In this document: positions 1 to 7,280 of the stretch, one piece after another | Position numbering within the stretch: position 1 is the first letter of the stretch | Layout of the letters: each line of letters opens with the position of its first letter | Assembly (NCBI GenBank): GCA_022822245.1 | Contig: JAJECB010000375.1 | Span: 1-11,408, forward strand | Direction: 5' to 3' | Origin: Gammaproteobacteria bacterium | GTDB taxonomy: Bacteria; Pseudomonadota; Gammaproteobacteria; HK1 | Length of the DNA: 11,408 nucleotides | The notes under the pieces: model-generated | What the model was told of the DNA's origin: nothing | What the model saw: the letters and a program-made list of their open reading frames with translations, nothing else | The model's database searches: none | Position numbers and translations under genes: made by a program

Positions 1-16
1 CCCGCCGTGGGGCGGG
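1..16 (-). terminator. possible hairpin downstream of the solute-binding protein gene
   Basis: CCCGCC at 1-6 pairs with GGCGGG at 11-16 around a 4-nt loop. It lies about 27 nt beyond the stop codon of the minus-strand solute-binding protein gene, where a terminator could sit. The U-tract, if there is one, would be outside the window, so this is only a candidate. Confidence 0.2.
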
Positions 17-42
17 CGGAACGACGGTGTCCGAACGGCGCG

Positions 43-891
43 TCAGCCGCATTCGGGCTCGTGGGTCGTCGCGTCGTACCCGTTCACGCCCGGAGCTCCG
101 ATGCCGGGGTCCACGGTGACCATCGTCGAGCCGGGCGCGGCCGGTCCCGCGAACCACTTCTCGTGCAGCATCGAGAAGAACCCGTCGAGCTTCATGCACT
201 CGACGACCCGCTCGATCTTCTCGCGGGTCGCGGCGTCGTCCAGCCGGAAGGGGGTGGAGAACACCCGGCCGGTGTTGACCGAGATCGAGGTCTTGAGCTG
301 GGGGTTCTGCTTCGCGGCCCATCCGGCCGCGCTCCCGCTCGCGATGTTGGCGAACGCCCGCCCCGAGAGCACGGCCTGGATCGCGTCCGCGTTCTTGCCG
401 TAGCGCTGCATCTCCCAGCCGTACTGGTCCATTCGCTCCGTCGCCCACTTGTCGTAGACGTTGCCCTTGTTGACGGAGATGATCTTTCCGCCGAGCTCCT
501 CGAGGCTGGTGATGTCGGGGGCGTCCTCGCGCACCAGGAACATGATCTCGCTGTCGAGGTAGCCCTCCATGAACAGCATCTTCTCCGCCCGTTCCGGGGT
601 CACGGTGGTGGGGGCGATGATGAAGTCGTACTTCTTCGCGTTGAGCCCCGCGAAGATCCCGGACCACTCCTGATCCACGATCTCGTACTCGACGCCGAGC
701 CGCCGGGCGATCTCCTCGATCATGTCGACGTTGTAGCCCTCGAAGCCGCCGGCGGGGTTGGCCATGACGTGCGGAGCGAAGCCGACGTCCGCCGCGACCA
801 CGAGCTTGTCGGCGGCGGGGGCCGCACCGGCCATCGCCAACGCGCCGATGGCCGCCACGAGGCTCGCGCAGTATCGGAAGCGAATTCGCAT
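43..891 (-). CDS. ABC transporter substrate-binding protein, family 3
   Basis: The product is a 282-residue periplasmic binding protein of the family that captures amino acids or similar small polar solutes for an ABC importer. The N-terminus is a signal peptide: basic MRIRFRY, a hydrophobic stretch to about residue 22, and an APA|A cleavage site near residue 26. The mature protein starts with the usual beta-strand (KLVVAADVGFAPHV), followed by the GFEGYNVDMIEEIARRLG signature that leads into domain 1 and the DFIIAPTTVTPERAEKMLF segment near the hinge. I chose the ATG at 891 because GAGGAGAGGA lies about 5 nt upstream and because it exposes the signal peptide. Longer in-frame forms only add low-complexity Arg-rich sequence. 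No permease or ATPase gene is in the window, so this is an orphan or the end of a transporter operon. The neighbouring amidohydrolase and flavoenzymes suggest, by inference only, a nitrogenous substrate. The family call is firm and the ligand is unknown. Confidence 0.93.
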   Translation of the reverse strand: MRIRFRYCASLVAAIGALAMAGAAPAADKLVVAADVGFAPHVMANPAGGFEGYNVDMIEEIARRLGVEYEIVDQEWSGIFAGLNAKKYDFIIAPTTVTPERAEKMLFMEGYLDSEIMFLVREDAPDITSLEELGGKIISVNKGNVYDKWATERMDQYGWEMQRYGKNADAIQAVLSGRAFANIASGSAAGWAAKQNPQLKTSISVNTGRVFSTPFRLDDAATREKIERVVECMKLDGFFSMLHEKWFAGPAAPGSTMVTVDPGIGAPGVNGYDATTHEPECG

Positions 892-974
892 GTTCCTCTC
901 CTCGATTCCGGTTGTGGAAGGCGCGATTCTCGCAGATCGCGGGCGCGGCTGACGGCGCATTGACGGCCGTGCCG

Positions 975-1334
975 CTATTCGTCCTGCGAAGATTCCCCGG
1001 ACTCGGGCTGGATCAGCGGCTCGATCAGCGCGAGCAATTCCGGGATCCGTTCTTGCGCCGTCGTCCACACGATGTCCAGGTCGACCGCATCGTATCCGTG
1101 AGCGACGCGGTTGCGCACTCCGATCATTCGGGCCCACGGTATCGCCGGATGCCGTTCCCGGAATTGCACCGAGACCCGTCCCGCCGCCTCGCCCGCAATC
1201 TCGAGCCTTCGTATGACGGAGTCCTGCAACTGGACGTTTCGCATGAAGTCTTCCCGCGTCACGCCTTCGACGTAGGACCGCACCAGCCGGGCAGACGCGG
1301 CGATGTCCAGGACGTGTGGTGCGTCACGATCCAT
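975..1334 (-). CDS. hepT: HepT-like HEPN toxin (DUF86)
   Basis: This is a 119-residue all-helical HEPN-domain protein, the toxin half of an MntA/HepT pair. HepT proteins are RNases whose active site is the RX4HXY motif. Here it reads R74-NRVA-H79-G-Y81, complete and close to the C-terminal helix as expected. In the studied system the antitoxin adds AMP residues to the motif tyrosine and inactivates the toxin; Tyr81 would be that target. The N-terminal part (LQDSVIRRLEIAGEA, about residues 36-50) is the usual DUF86 helix. The ATG at 1334 lies inside the end of mntA with an 11-bp overlap, which indicates translational coupling. The gene separates the binding-protein gene from the M20 operon, so the module may have inserted into a metabolic locus. 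Nothing suggests inactivation. Confidence 0.92.
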   Translation of the reverse strand: MDRDAPHVLDIAASARLVRSYVEGVTREDFMRNVQLQDSVIRRLEIAGEAAGRVSVQFRERHPAIPWARMIGVRNRVAHGYDAVDLDIVWTTAQERIPELLALIEPLIQPESGESSQDE

Positions 1335-1635
1335 AGATGGTCTCGGCCGAACCGAGGATCGCGTCCCGGCGCAGGTAATTCGGACTGCTTTCGATGCCTT
1401 GCCGGGTGACGAGATCCACCTCGCGTCCGAATATCTCCTTCAGCTCCGATTCCATGTCGTCCAGCTCGAACAAGCTGTGTCGGGCACCCTCCGCAAAGCT
1501 GACCAGCACATCGACGTCACTGTCCGGGCCGAAGTCGTCGCGCAACACCGATCCGAAGAGCGCAAGCTCGACAATCTGCCAGCGGCGGCAGAAGTCCCGA
1601 AGCGTCTCGGGAGGGATGGTCAGGGAATCGTTCAA
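1324..1635 (-). CDS. mntA: MntA-like minimal nucleotidyltransferase antitoxin
   Basis: This is a 103-residue protein of the DNA polymerase beta-like minimal nucleotidyltransferase family. The GSX10DXD signature is complete: G28-S29, ten residues, then D40-V-D42. The third metal-binding acidic residue is D74 in REVDLVT. In characterised pairs this enzyme uses ATP to AMPylate the HepT tyrosine, neutralising the toxin. Translation appears to start at a TTG at 1635. An in-frame TGA lies three codons upstream, and GGAG sits about 9 nt before the TTG. The gene is first in the two-gene unit and overlaps hepT by 11 bp. A TATCAT hexamer (minus strand, 1694-1699) about 60 nt upstream could be a -10 element, but no convincing -35 accompanies it. 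The call is firm; the exact start is slightly less so. Confidence 0.91.
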   Translation of the reverse strand: MNDSLTIPPETLRDFCRRWQIVELALFGSVLRDDFGPDSDVDVLVSFAEGARHSLFELDDMESELKEIFGREVDLVTRQGIESSPNYLRRDAILGSAETIYGS

Positions 1636-1732
1636 CGGTGCTCACTCCACTGCGGGCATTCGCTTCCGGTGCAGGCATCGCTTTCCAACTGGAATGATAC
1701 CCGGTTGCAGCCCGTGCCCCGGTTCGGCGCTG

Positions 1733-1760
1733 CCGCGCCCGGGCCCGGGCCCGGGCGCGG
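1733..1760 (-). terminator. perfect 28-bp GC palindrome after the M20 operon
   Basis: CCGCGCCCGGGCCC (1733-1746) is followed directly by its exact reverse complement (1747-1760). The palindrome begins 8 nt past the TGA of the minus-strand amidohydrolase gene. A transcript would form a very stable hairpin there, as in an intrinsic terminator or a 3'-end stabiliser, but no run of U follows. A purely compositional palindrome in GC-rich DNA cannot be excluded. Confidence 0.4.
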
Positions 1761-1768
1761 GTGCCGGG

Positions 1769-3064
1769 TCAGGCGGCGAGCCCGGCGATGGCGGCGGCAA
1801 GCACCTTCGTCCCTTCGCCGAAGTCGGCGAGGTCCATCGCTTCGTCGGGGTTGTGGCTTCCGTGGGCGTTGCGGACGAGCACCATGGCCGACGGGATCCC
1901 GGCCCGGGCGAAGATCGAGGCGTCGTGGCCCACGGTGGCGAACTCGCGGAGCGGGATTCCGAGCGAGGCGCAGGTCTTGCCGAGACGGTCGCGGAGTCCC
2001 GGGTCGAGGGGGGTCGGATCGGACCCCACGCACTCTCCGAGCTCGAATTCCACCCGGCGCTCCGCCGCGATCCGTTCGGCGAGAGCGCGGGTCCGGTCCC
2101 GGCACTCGTCGAGGAACGCCTTCGTGGTGCCGCCGAAGTTGAGGCTGAAGTCGCACCGTCCGGGCACCTTGGTCATGGCGTGGTGGGCGGGATCGGTGAA
2201 GAGCTTCCCGACCGTGAACACGGTGTCCGGCACGCCGTCCGCCTCGCGTTCGATCCAGAGCTCGTCGAGGGTGCGGACAAGCTCGACCGCCGCGAGCGCG
2301 GCGTCGTGGCGCCATGCGCGCGGCGTCGCCCCGGAGTGCCCGTAGCGGCCGGTGCAGCGGGCATAGGGGAACCGCACGTTCCCGCGGATCGTGGTCGGTA
2401 TGCCGACCGGAAGGCCCTCGCCGACGAGCACCGGGCCCTGCTCGATGTGGAGCTCGAGGAAAGCCCGGGTGTTCGCGGACGAGACCGGGGGTCGAGATGT
2501 GGCGCGAAGCGCGTCCACGTCCACCCCGACCGCGGCCATGTGCTCGGCGAGGGTGCGCCCGGTGTCGTCGCGGCGAAGCCGGTCGAGCTCGCCGGCGGGG
2601 AGCGAGCCGACCGCGAGGCGGCTCCCGACGTAGGCGATCCCGTACCACACGCTCTCCTCGCCGCGGAGGCCGATGGCGGTGACGTCGCACGCGGGCTCCG
2701 CCCCGACGTCCCGGAACGAGGCGAGCGCAACGAGGCCGGCGACGAGGCCCGCGAGCCCGTCGTAGTGGCCTCCGGTGGGAACCGAATCGAGGTGCGAGCC
2801 GGTCAGCACCCCGGGTGCGTCCCGGTCCGCGCCGGGCAGGGTGCAGCGGAGGTTGCCGGCGAGGTCGCGCCCGACCTCGAGGCCGAGGTCCCGCGCCGCC
2901 GCTCCCGCGATCGAGGCCGCTCGCTCGTCCTCGTCGCTCCACGCGGGGCGGGTCACCCCGACCGTGTCGGCCGTCGCCTCCCGGATCGCCTCGAAAAGGC
3001 GGTCCGCGAAGGGCAGGCGCGCCTCGACGGCGGCGGCGAGGGCCCCTGGGTCCACCCGATTCAC
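1769..3064 (-). CDS. M20-family N-carbamoyl amino acid hydrolase / hydantoinase-carbamoylase
   Basis: The product is a 431-residue metal-dependent amidase of the M20 subfamily that includes N-carbamoyl-L-amino acid hydrolase, beta-ureidopropionase and allantoate amidohydrolase. These cytoplasmic dimers cleave carbamoyl (ureido) amides, releasing ammonia and CO2. Visible motifs in order are: GSHLDSVPTGGHYDG with metal ligands H91 and D102; the RGEES acidic pair E136/E137; ELHIEQGPVL, diagnostic of this subfamily; GHSGATP in the dimerisation domain; and a C-terminal HDA...RNAHGSHNPDE segment with the last histidine ligand. I chose the GTG at 3064 because it overlaps the stop of the upstream oxidoreductase as GTGA, a classic 4-bp coupling, and gives the family's usual length. 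A longer form starting at 3166 would run through the upstream gene. Co-transcription with a flavin oxidoreductase suggests a pathway that oxidises a nitrogen-containing compound and then hydrolyses a ureido intermediate. Exact substrate unknown. Confidence 0.92.
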   Translation of the reverse strand: MNRVDPGALAAAVEARLPFADRLFEAIREATADTVGVTRPAWSDEDERAASIAGAAARDLGLEVGRDLAGNLRCTLPGADRDAPGVLTGSHLDSVPTGGHYDGLAGLVAGLVALASFRDVGAEPACDVTAIGLRGEESVWYGIAYVGSRLAVGSLPAGELDRLRRDDTGRTLAEHMAAVGVDVDALRATSRPPVSSANTRAFLELHIEQGPVLVGEGLPVGIPTTIRGNVRFPYARCTGRYGHSGATPRAWRHDAALAAVELVRTLDELWIEREADGVPDTVFTVGKLFTDPAHHAMTKVPGRCDFSLNFGGTTKAFLDECRDRTRALAERIAAERRVEFELGECVGSDPTPLDPGLRDRLGKTCASLGIPLREFATVGHDASIFARAGIPSAMVLVRNAHGSHNPDEAMDLADFGEGTKVLAAAIAGLAA

Positions 3065-4062
3065 GGCGCGAACACCTCCAGGATCTCGTCGTAGTTGCGG
3101 CTGAGCGGGATGAGGACGAGCTGGTCGAGGCCCTCCCGGAGCCAGCGCTCCGCGCTCGCCACGCACTCCTCGGGGGTGCCGTGCGCAATGAGGTCGCTCA
3201 CCAGGGCGTCGTCGACGAGGGCCATGGCGTCCTCGACGCCCCCCGGCCGCGGGGGCCAGCCCCCCATCACCGCCTTCAGCTCGGCGAGCCGGTCGGGCGG
3301 GTAGTCGAGGGCCTTCGCGAAGTGCGGCTGCTGGCCGAGGTACTGGGTGACGAGGCGCTTGGCGTCGAACCGGGCCTTCTCCGGGTCCTCGTCCATGGAG
3401 ATGTTGACGAGCTGGAGCTTCTCGATGTCGTCGAGGCTTCGTCCGGCGCGCTGGGCCCCCGCCGCCATGTGCTCGAGCGAGCGGCGGGTGTAGGCGGGCG
3501 GGAGGATGCCGTTGATGAGCGCCCCGTCCGCGATCTCGCCGGTGAGCTCCATCATGCGGGGGCCGGTGGGGCCGATGAATACCCCGACCTCGGGGGGCAC
3601 GCGGGGGTCCCCGTGCCCGAGGTCGAGGGTGAGGTCGCGCACCTTCACGAACTCGCCCTCGAACGTGACCCCTTCCTCGAGGGCGAGCAGGCGGCGCAGC
3701 ACCTCGACGTATTCGCGCATCTGGGTCACCGGCTTCCCCCGGTCGATGCCCTGCTTCCAGGCGAGGGGGTCCCAGTACGCCCCGAGTCCCGCGTTGATGC
3801 GTCCCGGCGCGAGGTTCGAGAGGGTGGCGAAGGACATCGCCATGAGGCCGGGCCCCCGCGTCCAGGAGTTGACGATCCCGGTGCCGAGGCGGATGCGCCG
3901 GGTGGATGCGGCCATCGCGCCGAGGACCGAGAACGCGTCGCGGGCGAGGCGGGTCTCCGTCACCCAGAGCGAGTCGTAGCCGAGCGCCTCCGCCTTCTGC
4001 GCGAGGCGCACCTGCTCGGCGACCCCGGGCCGGTCCAGGAATCCGAACCCGATCGGCTTCAT
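3061..4062 (-). CDS. LLM-class (luciferase-like) flavin-dependent oxidoreductase, first of pair
   Basis: This is a 333-residue TIM-barrel protein of the bacterial luciferase-like superfamily, which uses FMN or F420 for monooxygenation or reduction. Recognisable elements are the N-terminal strand (IGFGFLDRPG), the AEALGYDSLWVTE segment, STRRIRLGTGIVNSWTRGP, LAPGRINAGLGAYWDP, VGVFIGPTGPRMMELTGEIADG (glycine-rich cofactor-phosphate region) and the final GTPEECVASAERWLREGLDQLVLIP barrel strand. The TRRIRLGTG and LAPGR pattern is shared by the methylene-H4MPT-reductase-like and alkanesulfonate-monooxygenase-like branches, so cofactor choice cannot be settled here. The ATG at 4062 starts the barrel directly. 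The upstream extension is low-complexity and antisense to the neighbouring gene. It is followed by the M20 hydrolase with a 4-bp overlap and is divergent from a second LLM gene, a layout seen in catabolic clusters. Confidence 0.9.
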   Translation of the reverse strand: MKPIGFGFLDRPGVAEQVRLAQKAEALGYDSLWVTETRLARDAFSVLGAMAASTRRIRLGTGIVNSWTRGPGLMAMSFATLSNLAPGRINAGLGAYWDPLAWKQGIDRGKPVTQMREYVEVLRRLLALEEGVTFEGEFVKVRDLTLDLGHGDPRVPPEVGVFIGPTGPRMMELTGEIADGALINGILPPAYTRRSLEHMAAGAQRAGRSLDDIEKLQLVNISMDEDPEKARFDAKRLVTQYLGQQPHFAKALDYPPDRLAELKAVMGGWPPRPGGVEDAMALVDDALVSDLIAHGTPEECVASAERWLREGLDQLVLIPLSRNYDEILEVFAP

Positions 4063-4227
4063 GACCCGTGATTCCACTTCGACCCCGGCGTCGCCGTTCT
4101 CGGTCGAGACCCCGTTCCGTCCCGATCTTCGTCCGATCGGTCCCGCGCTTCGACCCTCATCTTCACTCCTCGACGGAACCTCGCTCCGGCCCCGCTCTTC
4201 CCGCTCCGACCCCCGGAAGACGGGGAA

Positions 4228-4233
4228 TATACT
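4228..4233 (+). promoter_or_regulatory. candidate -10 box in the divergent intergenic region
   Basis: TATACT stands out in very GC-rich DNA, about 72 nt upstream of the plus-strand LLM start. No good -35 hexamer is present (TCCGAC lies at the right distance). The intergenic stretch 4063-4305 separates divergent operons, so it must hold promoters in both directions. Its first 150 bases are strongly pyrimidine-rich on the plus strand. No operator was recognised. Confidence 0.3.
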
Positions 4234-4305
4234 CGCACCGGCGATCCGCCCGCGTGGGCGGGGACGGGATGACCCGGGCCAGGGGCCGAGAAAGGACGTG
4301 CAACC

Positions 4306-5298
4306 GTGTCGAGAATTGGAGTCGCGTTTTCCGGCGGGCTCACCGCCACCGAGATCGCCGATTGCGCGGAGCGCGCGGAGGCGCTCGGCTACGAGTCGGC
4401 GTGGGTCGCGGAGGGGCACGGCGGGGACCAGTTCGCGATCCTCGCCGCCTGCGCGCTCCGGACCCGCCGCATCCGCCTCGGCACCGCCATCAGCAGTGTC
4501 TTCGTCCGCACCGCGCCCACCATCGCGATGGCCGCCGCCACCGTGGACGAGCTCTCGGGCGGGCGTTTCGTCCTCGGGCTCGGGTCGAGCCACCGGGTCC
4601 AGGTCGGGCCCGAGCACGGGGTCGAGTACGCTCGGCCCCTCGAGCGGGTGCGCGACACGGTGGCGGTCGTCCGCACCCTCATCCGCGAGGGCGAGGTCAG
4701 CCACGCGGGTGAAACGGTCCGGATCGAGCGCTTCAACCTCTGGTTCCGCCCCCACCGCGCGGACCCGCCCGTCTACCTCTCCGCGCTCTTCCCGAAGATG
4801 CTCGAGCTCACGGGCGAGGTCGCGGACGGGGTCATCCTCACGCGGAGCACCCTCGAAACCCCGGCGGCAGCCCGGGCCCGCATCGCGGCGGGGGCCGCGC
4901 GGGCGGGGCGCGACGCCGCCGCCATCGAGATCACCTCCCTGCTCCCCGCGAGCGTCTCTTCGGACCGGCAAGCCGCCCTCGCCGCCGCCCGCCCCGGCCT
5001 CGCCTTCTACGCGGGCTTCTTTCCCCGCTACAACCGCCTGCTCGCCGAGAGCGGCTTCCCCGACGAGGCGGCCGCGGTGGCGCGCGCGTGGGCGGCGGGC
5101 GATGCGGCGGGGGCCGCGCGGGCGGTGACCGACGAGATGATCGCCGCGACCGGCATCGCGGGCACCGCGGCCGAGTGCCGCGACCGGCTCGACGCGTACC
5201 GTGCTGCGGGCCTCGACCTTCCCATCATCAGCCCCTTCGCCCGCGGCCCCGACGCGAAGGAGCGGTTCCTAGCCGCCATCGAGGCGTGCGCCCCGTGA
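4306..5298 (+). CDS. LLM-class (luciferase-like) flavin-dependent oxidoreductase, second of pair
   Basis: This 330-residue protein belongs to the same TIM-barrel superfamily as the divergent gene but is clearly a different branch. Landmarks are IGVAFSGG (strand 1), AERAEALGYESAWVAEGHGGD, TRRIRLGTAISSVFVRTAP, LSGGRFVLGLGSSHRVQ, VYLSALFPKMLELTGEVADGVIL (cofactor-phosphate loop) and GTAAECRDRLDAYRAAGLDLPIISPF at the end of the barrel. The GRFVLGLGSSH form is common in F420-dependent and related LLM reductases, but FMN cannot be excluded. Translation starts at GTG 4306 with AAAGGA about 10 nt upstream. It is the first gene of the plus-strand unit and the Old-Yellow-Enzyme gene follows after 141 bp. 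The pairing of two LLM proteins back to back suggests consecutive oxidation or reduction steps on one substrate class. The substrate cannot be read from sequence. Confidence 0.9.
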   Translation: MSRIGVAFSGGLTATEIADCAERAEALGYESAWVAEGHGGDQFAILAACALRTRRIRLGTAISSVFVRTAPTIAMAAATVDELSGGRFVLGLGSSHRVQVGPEHGVEYARPLERVRDTVAVVRTLIREGEVSHAGETVRIERFNLWFRPHRADPPVYLSALFPKMLELTGEVADGVILTRSTLETPAAARARIAAGAARAGRDAAAIEITSLLPASVSSDRQAALAAARPGLAFYAGFFPRYNRLLAESGFPDEAAAVARAWAAGDAAGAARAVTDEMIAATGIAGTAAECRDRLDAYRAAGLDLPIISPFARGPDAKERFLAAIEACAP

Positions 5299-5439
5299 GC
5301 CGGACGCCCCCGGAGGGGTGTGCCCTCGGCCCGGGCGCTCTCGTGCCTCCCGCGCGGCCGCGCCGCGTGACCCGTTCCGCCGCTCCCGACGGCTGACGAA
5401 ACCGCCGGTACCCGTCCCCATCCGCAGGCAGGCCCGACC

Positions 5440-6606
5440 GTGACCGATTCGCGACCGACCTCGATGCTGTTCTCGCCCTTCGAGCTTCGCGGGGTCCGCT
5501 TTCCCAACCGGGTCGTGATCTCGCCGATGCAGATGTACCTCGGGCGCGAGGGGATGGCGAACGACTGGCACTTCCAGCACCTCGCGAAGTACGCGGTGGC
5601 CCGCGCGGGGTGCGTGTTCACCGAGGTGCTCTGCGTCGAGCCGCGCGGCCGGAACACCCACTGGGACCTCGGGATCTGGAGCGACGCGCATGTGCCCCCG
5701 CTCGTGCGGATCCGAGAGTTCGTGGAGTCCTGCGGCGCGGTCCCCGCGGCCCAGCTTGGGCACTGCGGCGGCAAGGCTTCCCGCCAGCGTCCCTTCGACG
5801 GGCACGGCCCCCTCGGCGAGGCGGACGCGGCCCGCGGCGAGCCCCCGTGGACGCCGGTCGGGCCGATCGCGGAGCCCTCCGCCCCCGACTACCACCTGCC
5901 CCACGAGCTCACGGTGGCGGAGATCGCGGCCCTCGTGGACGCGTTCGGGGCCGGGGCGCGGCGGGTCGCGGGGGCGGGGTTCCGGTTCCTCGAGGTGCAC
6001 GCCGCGCACGGATACCTCATCCACTCGTTCTACTCCCCGATCGGCAACCGGCGGCGGGATGGCTACGGAGGCGACCGGCGCGGGCGGATGCGGTTCGCCC
6101 TCGAGATCGCGGAGGCGGTGCGCGGGGAGTGGCCGGAGGACCGGCCCCTCTCGTTCCGCCTCTCGTGCGTCGACGCGGTGGACGGCGGCTGGGAGATGGA
6201 GGACACCGTCGCCCTCGCCCGCGAGCTTCGCGAGCGCGGGGTGGACGCCATCGACTGCTCGTCGCGTGGGATCCGCGGGGCCACCTCGCTCGCGAACCTC
6301 GAAGCGGCCCGCCGGCCGGCCCGCGCCGGCTACCAGGTTCCCTACGCGGAGGCGCTTCGCCGCGAGACCGGCATCCCGACCATGGCGGTCGGCCTCATCC
6401 TCACCCCGCGCCAGGCGGAGCGGATCCTCGAGCGAGGCCAGGCGGACCTCGTGCTGCTCGCGCGCGAGGCCCTCTTCGACCCGCACTGGACGCTGCACGC
6501 GGCCCGCGAGCTCGAGCCCGACGCGGGCGGCTGGGACTTCTGGCCGCCGTCCTGGGGCTGGTGGCTCGCCCAGCGCGATCGCATCGGCGTCGAGCCCGAC
6601 GACTGA
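5440..6606 (+). CDS. Old Yellow Enzyme family NADH:flavin oxidoreductase
   Basis: The 388-residue product is an FMN-binding TIM-barrel ene-reductase, reducing activated C=C bonds with NAD(P)H. Family landmarks are LFSPFELRGVRFPNRVVISPM at the N-terminus, AAQLGHCGGKAS (normally H-G-R-K), EVHAAHGYLIHSFYSPIGNRR with the substrate-binding H187/H190 pair, DGYGG, and a C-terminal GLILTPRQAERILERGQADLVLLAREALFDPHW that forms the FMN-phosphate site. It resembles the YqjM/XenA-like group, but the cysteine that normally follows the SPM motif is Q31, and the arginine after the H-x-G motif is glycine. Those residues tune FMN redox potential and contact the cofactor, so activity may be specialised. The start is GTG 5440 with only a weak GGCAGG upstream; ATG 5464 is an alternative. 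The gap 5299-5439 holds no gene. Likely co-transcribed with the preceding LLM gene. Confidence 0.9.
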   Translation: MTDSRPTSMLFSPFELRGVRFPNRVVISPMQMYLGREGMANDWHFQHLAKYAVARAGCVFTEVLCVEPRGRNTHWDLGIWSDAHVPPLVRIREFVESCGAVPAAQLGHCGGKASRQRPFDGHGPLGEADAARGEPPWTPVGPIAEPSAPDYHLPHELTVAEIAALVDAFGAGARRVAGAGFRFLEVHAAHGYLIHSFYSPIGNRRRDGYGGDRRGRMRFALEIAEAVRGEWPEDRPLSFRLSCVDAVDGGWEMEDTVALARELRERGVDAIDCSSRGIRGATSLANLEAARRPARAGYQVPYAEALRRETGIPTMAVGLILTPRQAERILERGQADLVLLAREALFDPHWTLHAARELEPDAGGWDFWPPSWGWWLAQRDRIGVEPDD

Positions 6607-6728
6607 CCCTTCCTTCCCGACGCCGCCCGCACACAGGAAGCAGTCGGAGCCGTCAAGGACCTGAGCGGCATCGGGAATCGCGCAACTCATGATCGACTTA
6701 TAGCTGATGGCCACCTTGTGGTCGCTCT

Positions 6729-7280
6729 TCAGAGATCCGGCTCTCTGCGAGGAAGCGCTGGTCTTCGCTGCCGAGCTGCCAGTTTGTCCGAATGGGACGC
6801 CTCGCCGGGGGTCTGCGCCCGCAGTTGCCGCAACAACTGCGGCGAGATCCGATAGCCGCATTGAGCCATGCGTTGAATCGTGGCCTCGGCGTTGTCGACG
6901 ACCGACCTCTGCTCGGCCAAGTGCAGCATGCGAACGGTTCCGATGTAATCCAGTCCGTGTCGCGTTGCCTCGCGCCTTGCCAGCCGATCGTCCACGATCA
7001 GCAGTGCCTTCTCTGTTTCCAGCGCCAGTTGTATCGCCTCGACTTCTCCGGTTCCAAGGCTCGGTGGATGACTCCGCTTTGTGGCGACTGACACCACATT
7101 CAGCCATCCCTCACTCGCGGCTTGTTCGATCCGCCGGCTGTCTGCGCCTGTTTTCTGCACGCATTCGAGCCACACCGCCTCCGGGATCCGGATGCAGGAG
7201 AACAGGTCTCGTGGAACGAACAGCGAGTCGACCTTGGCAAGGGCGATCAAAGGCCCGGCGTCGCTTATGACGCGAGCCAT
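6729..7280 (-). CDS. DUF3368 PIN-like domain protein, putative toxin
   Basis: This is a 183-residue protein of the DUF3368 group, PIN-like nucleases that usually sit beside a UPF0175 antitoxin. Seen in order are ISDAGPLIALAKVDSL with the first acidic residue D7, PEAVWLE (E34, E39), LGTGEVEAIQLALE (E79, E81), LLIVDDRLARREA (D97, D98) and GLDYIGTVRML. The order and spacing match the PIN acidic cluster, which would bind Mg2+ and cut RNA. RNase activity is inferred from the fold family. The ATG at 7280 overlaps the end of the UPF0175 gene by 16 bp, so the pair is translationally coupled. From about residue 160 the protein has a basic tail (AARQRRPALPRREPDL) that family members usually lack. It may be read-through into former non-coding DNA and need not be functional. 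Base composition is lower in G+C than the oxidoreductase genes upstream, consistent with an acquired module. Confidence 0.85.
   Translation of the reverse strand: MARVISDAGPLIALAKVDSLFVPRDLFSCIRIPEAVWLECVQKTGADSRRIEQAASEGWLNVVSVATKRSHPPSLGTGEVEAIQLALETEKALLIVDDRLARREATRHGLDYIGTVRMLHLAEQRSVVDNAEATIQRMAQCGYRISPQLLRQLRAQTPGEASHSDKLAARQRRPALPRREPDL

Noticed and set aside
1394..3094. 566-residue plus-strand open frame opposite the M20 gene
   Set aside because: Antisense shadow with skewed composition and no recognisable domain.
1632..3188. Long minus-strand open frame over the M20 gene
   Set aside because: The product is Arg/Pro/Gly-rich low complexity and is a frame shadow of the well-supported M20 hydrolase in GC-rich DNA.
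4246..4262. Hairpin upstream of the second LLM gene (CGCCCGCGTGGGCG)
   Set aside because: The stem is only 5 bp in GC-rich DNA, which is expected by chance.
5269..7107. 612-residue minus-strand open frame opposite the Old-Yellow-Enzyme gene
   Set aside because: Most of it is antisense to a clear enzyme gene; only the short piece around 6630-6728 looks protein-like and is reported separately.
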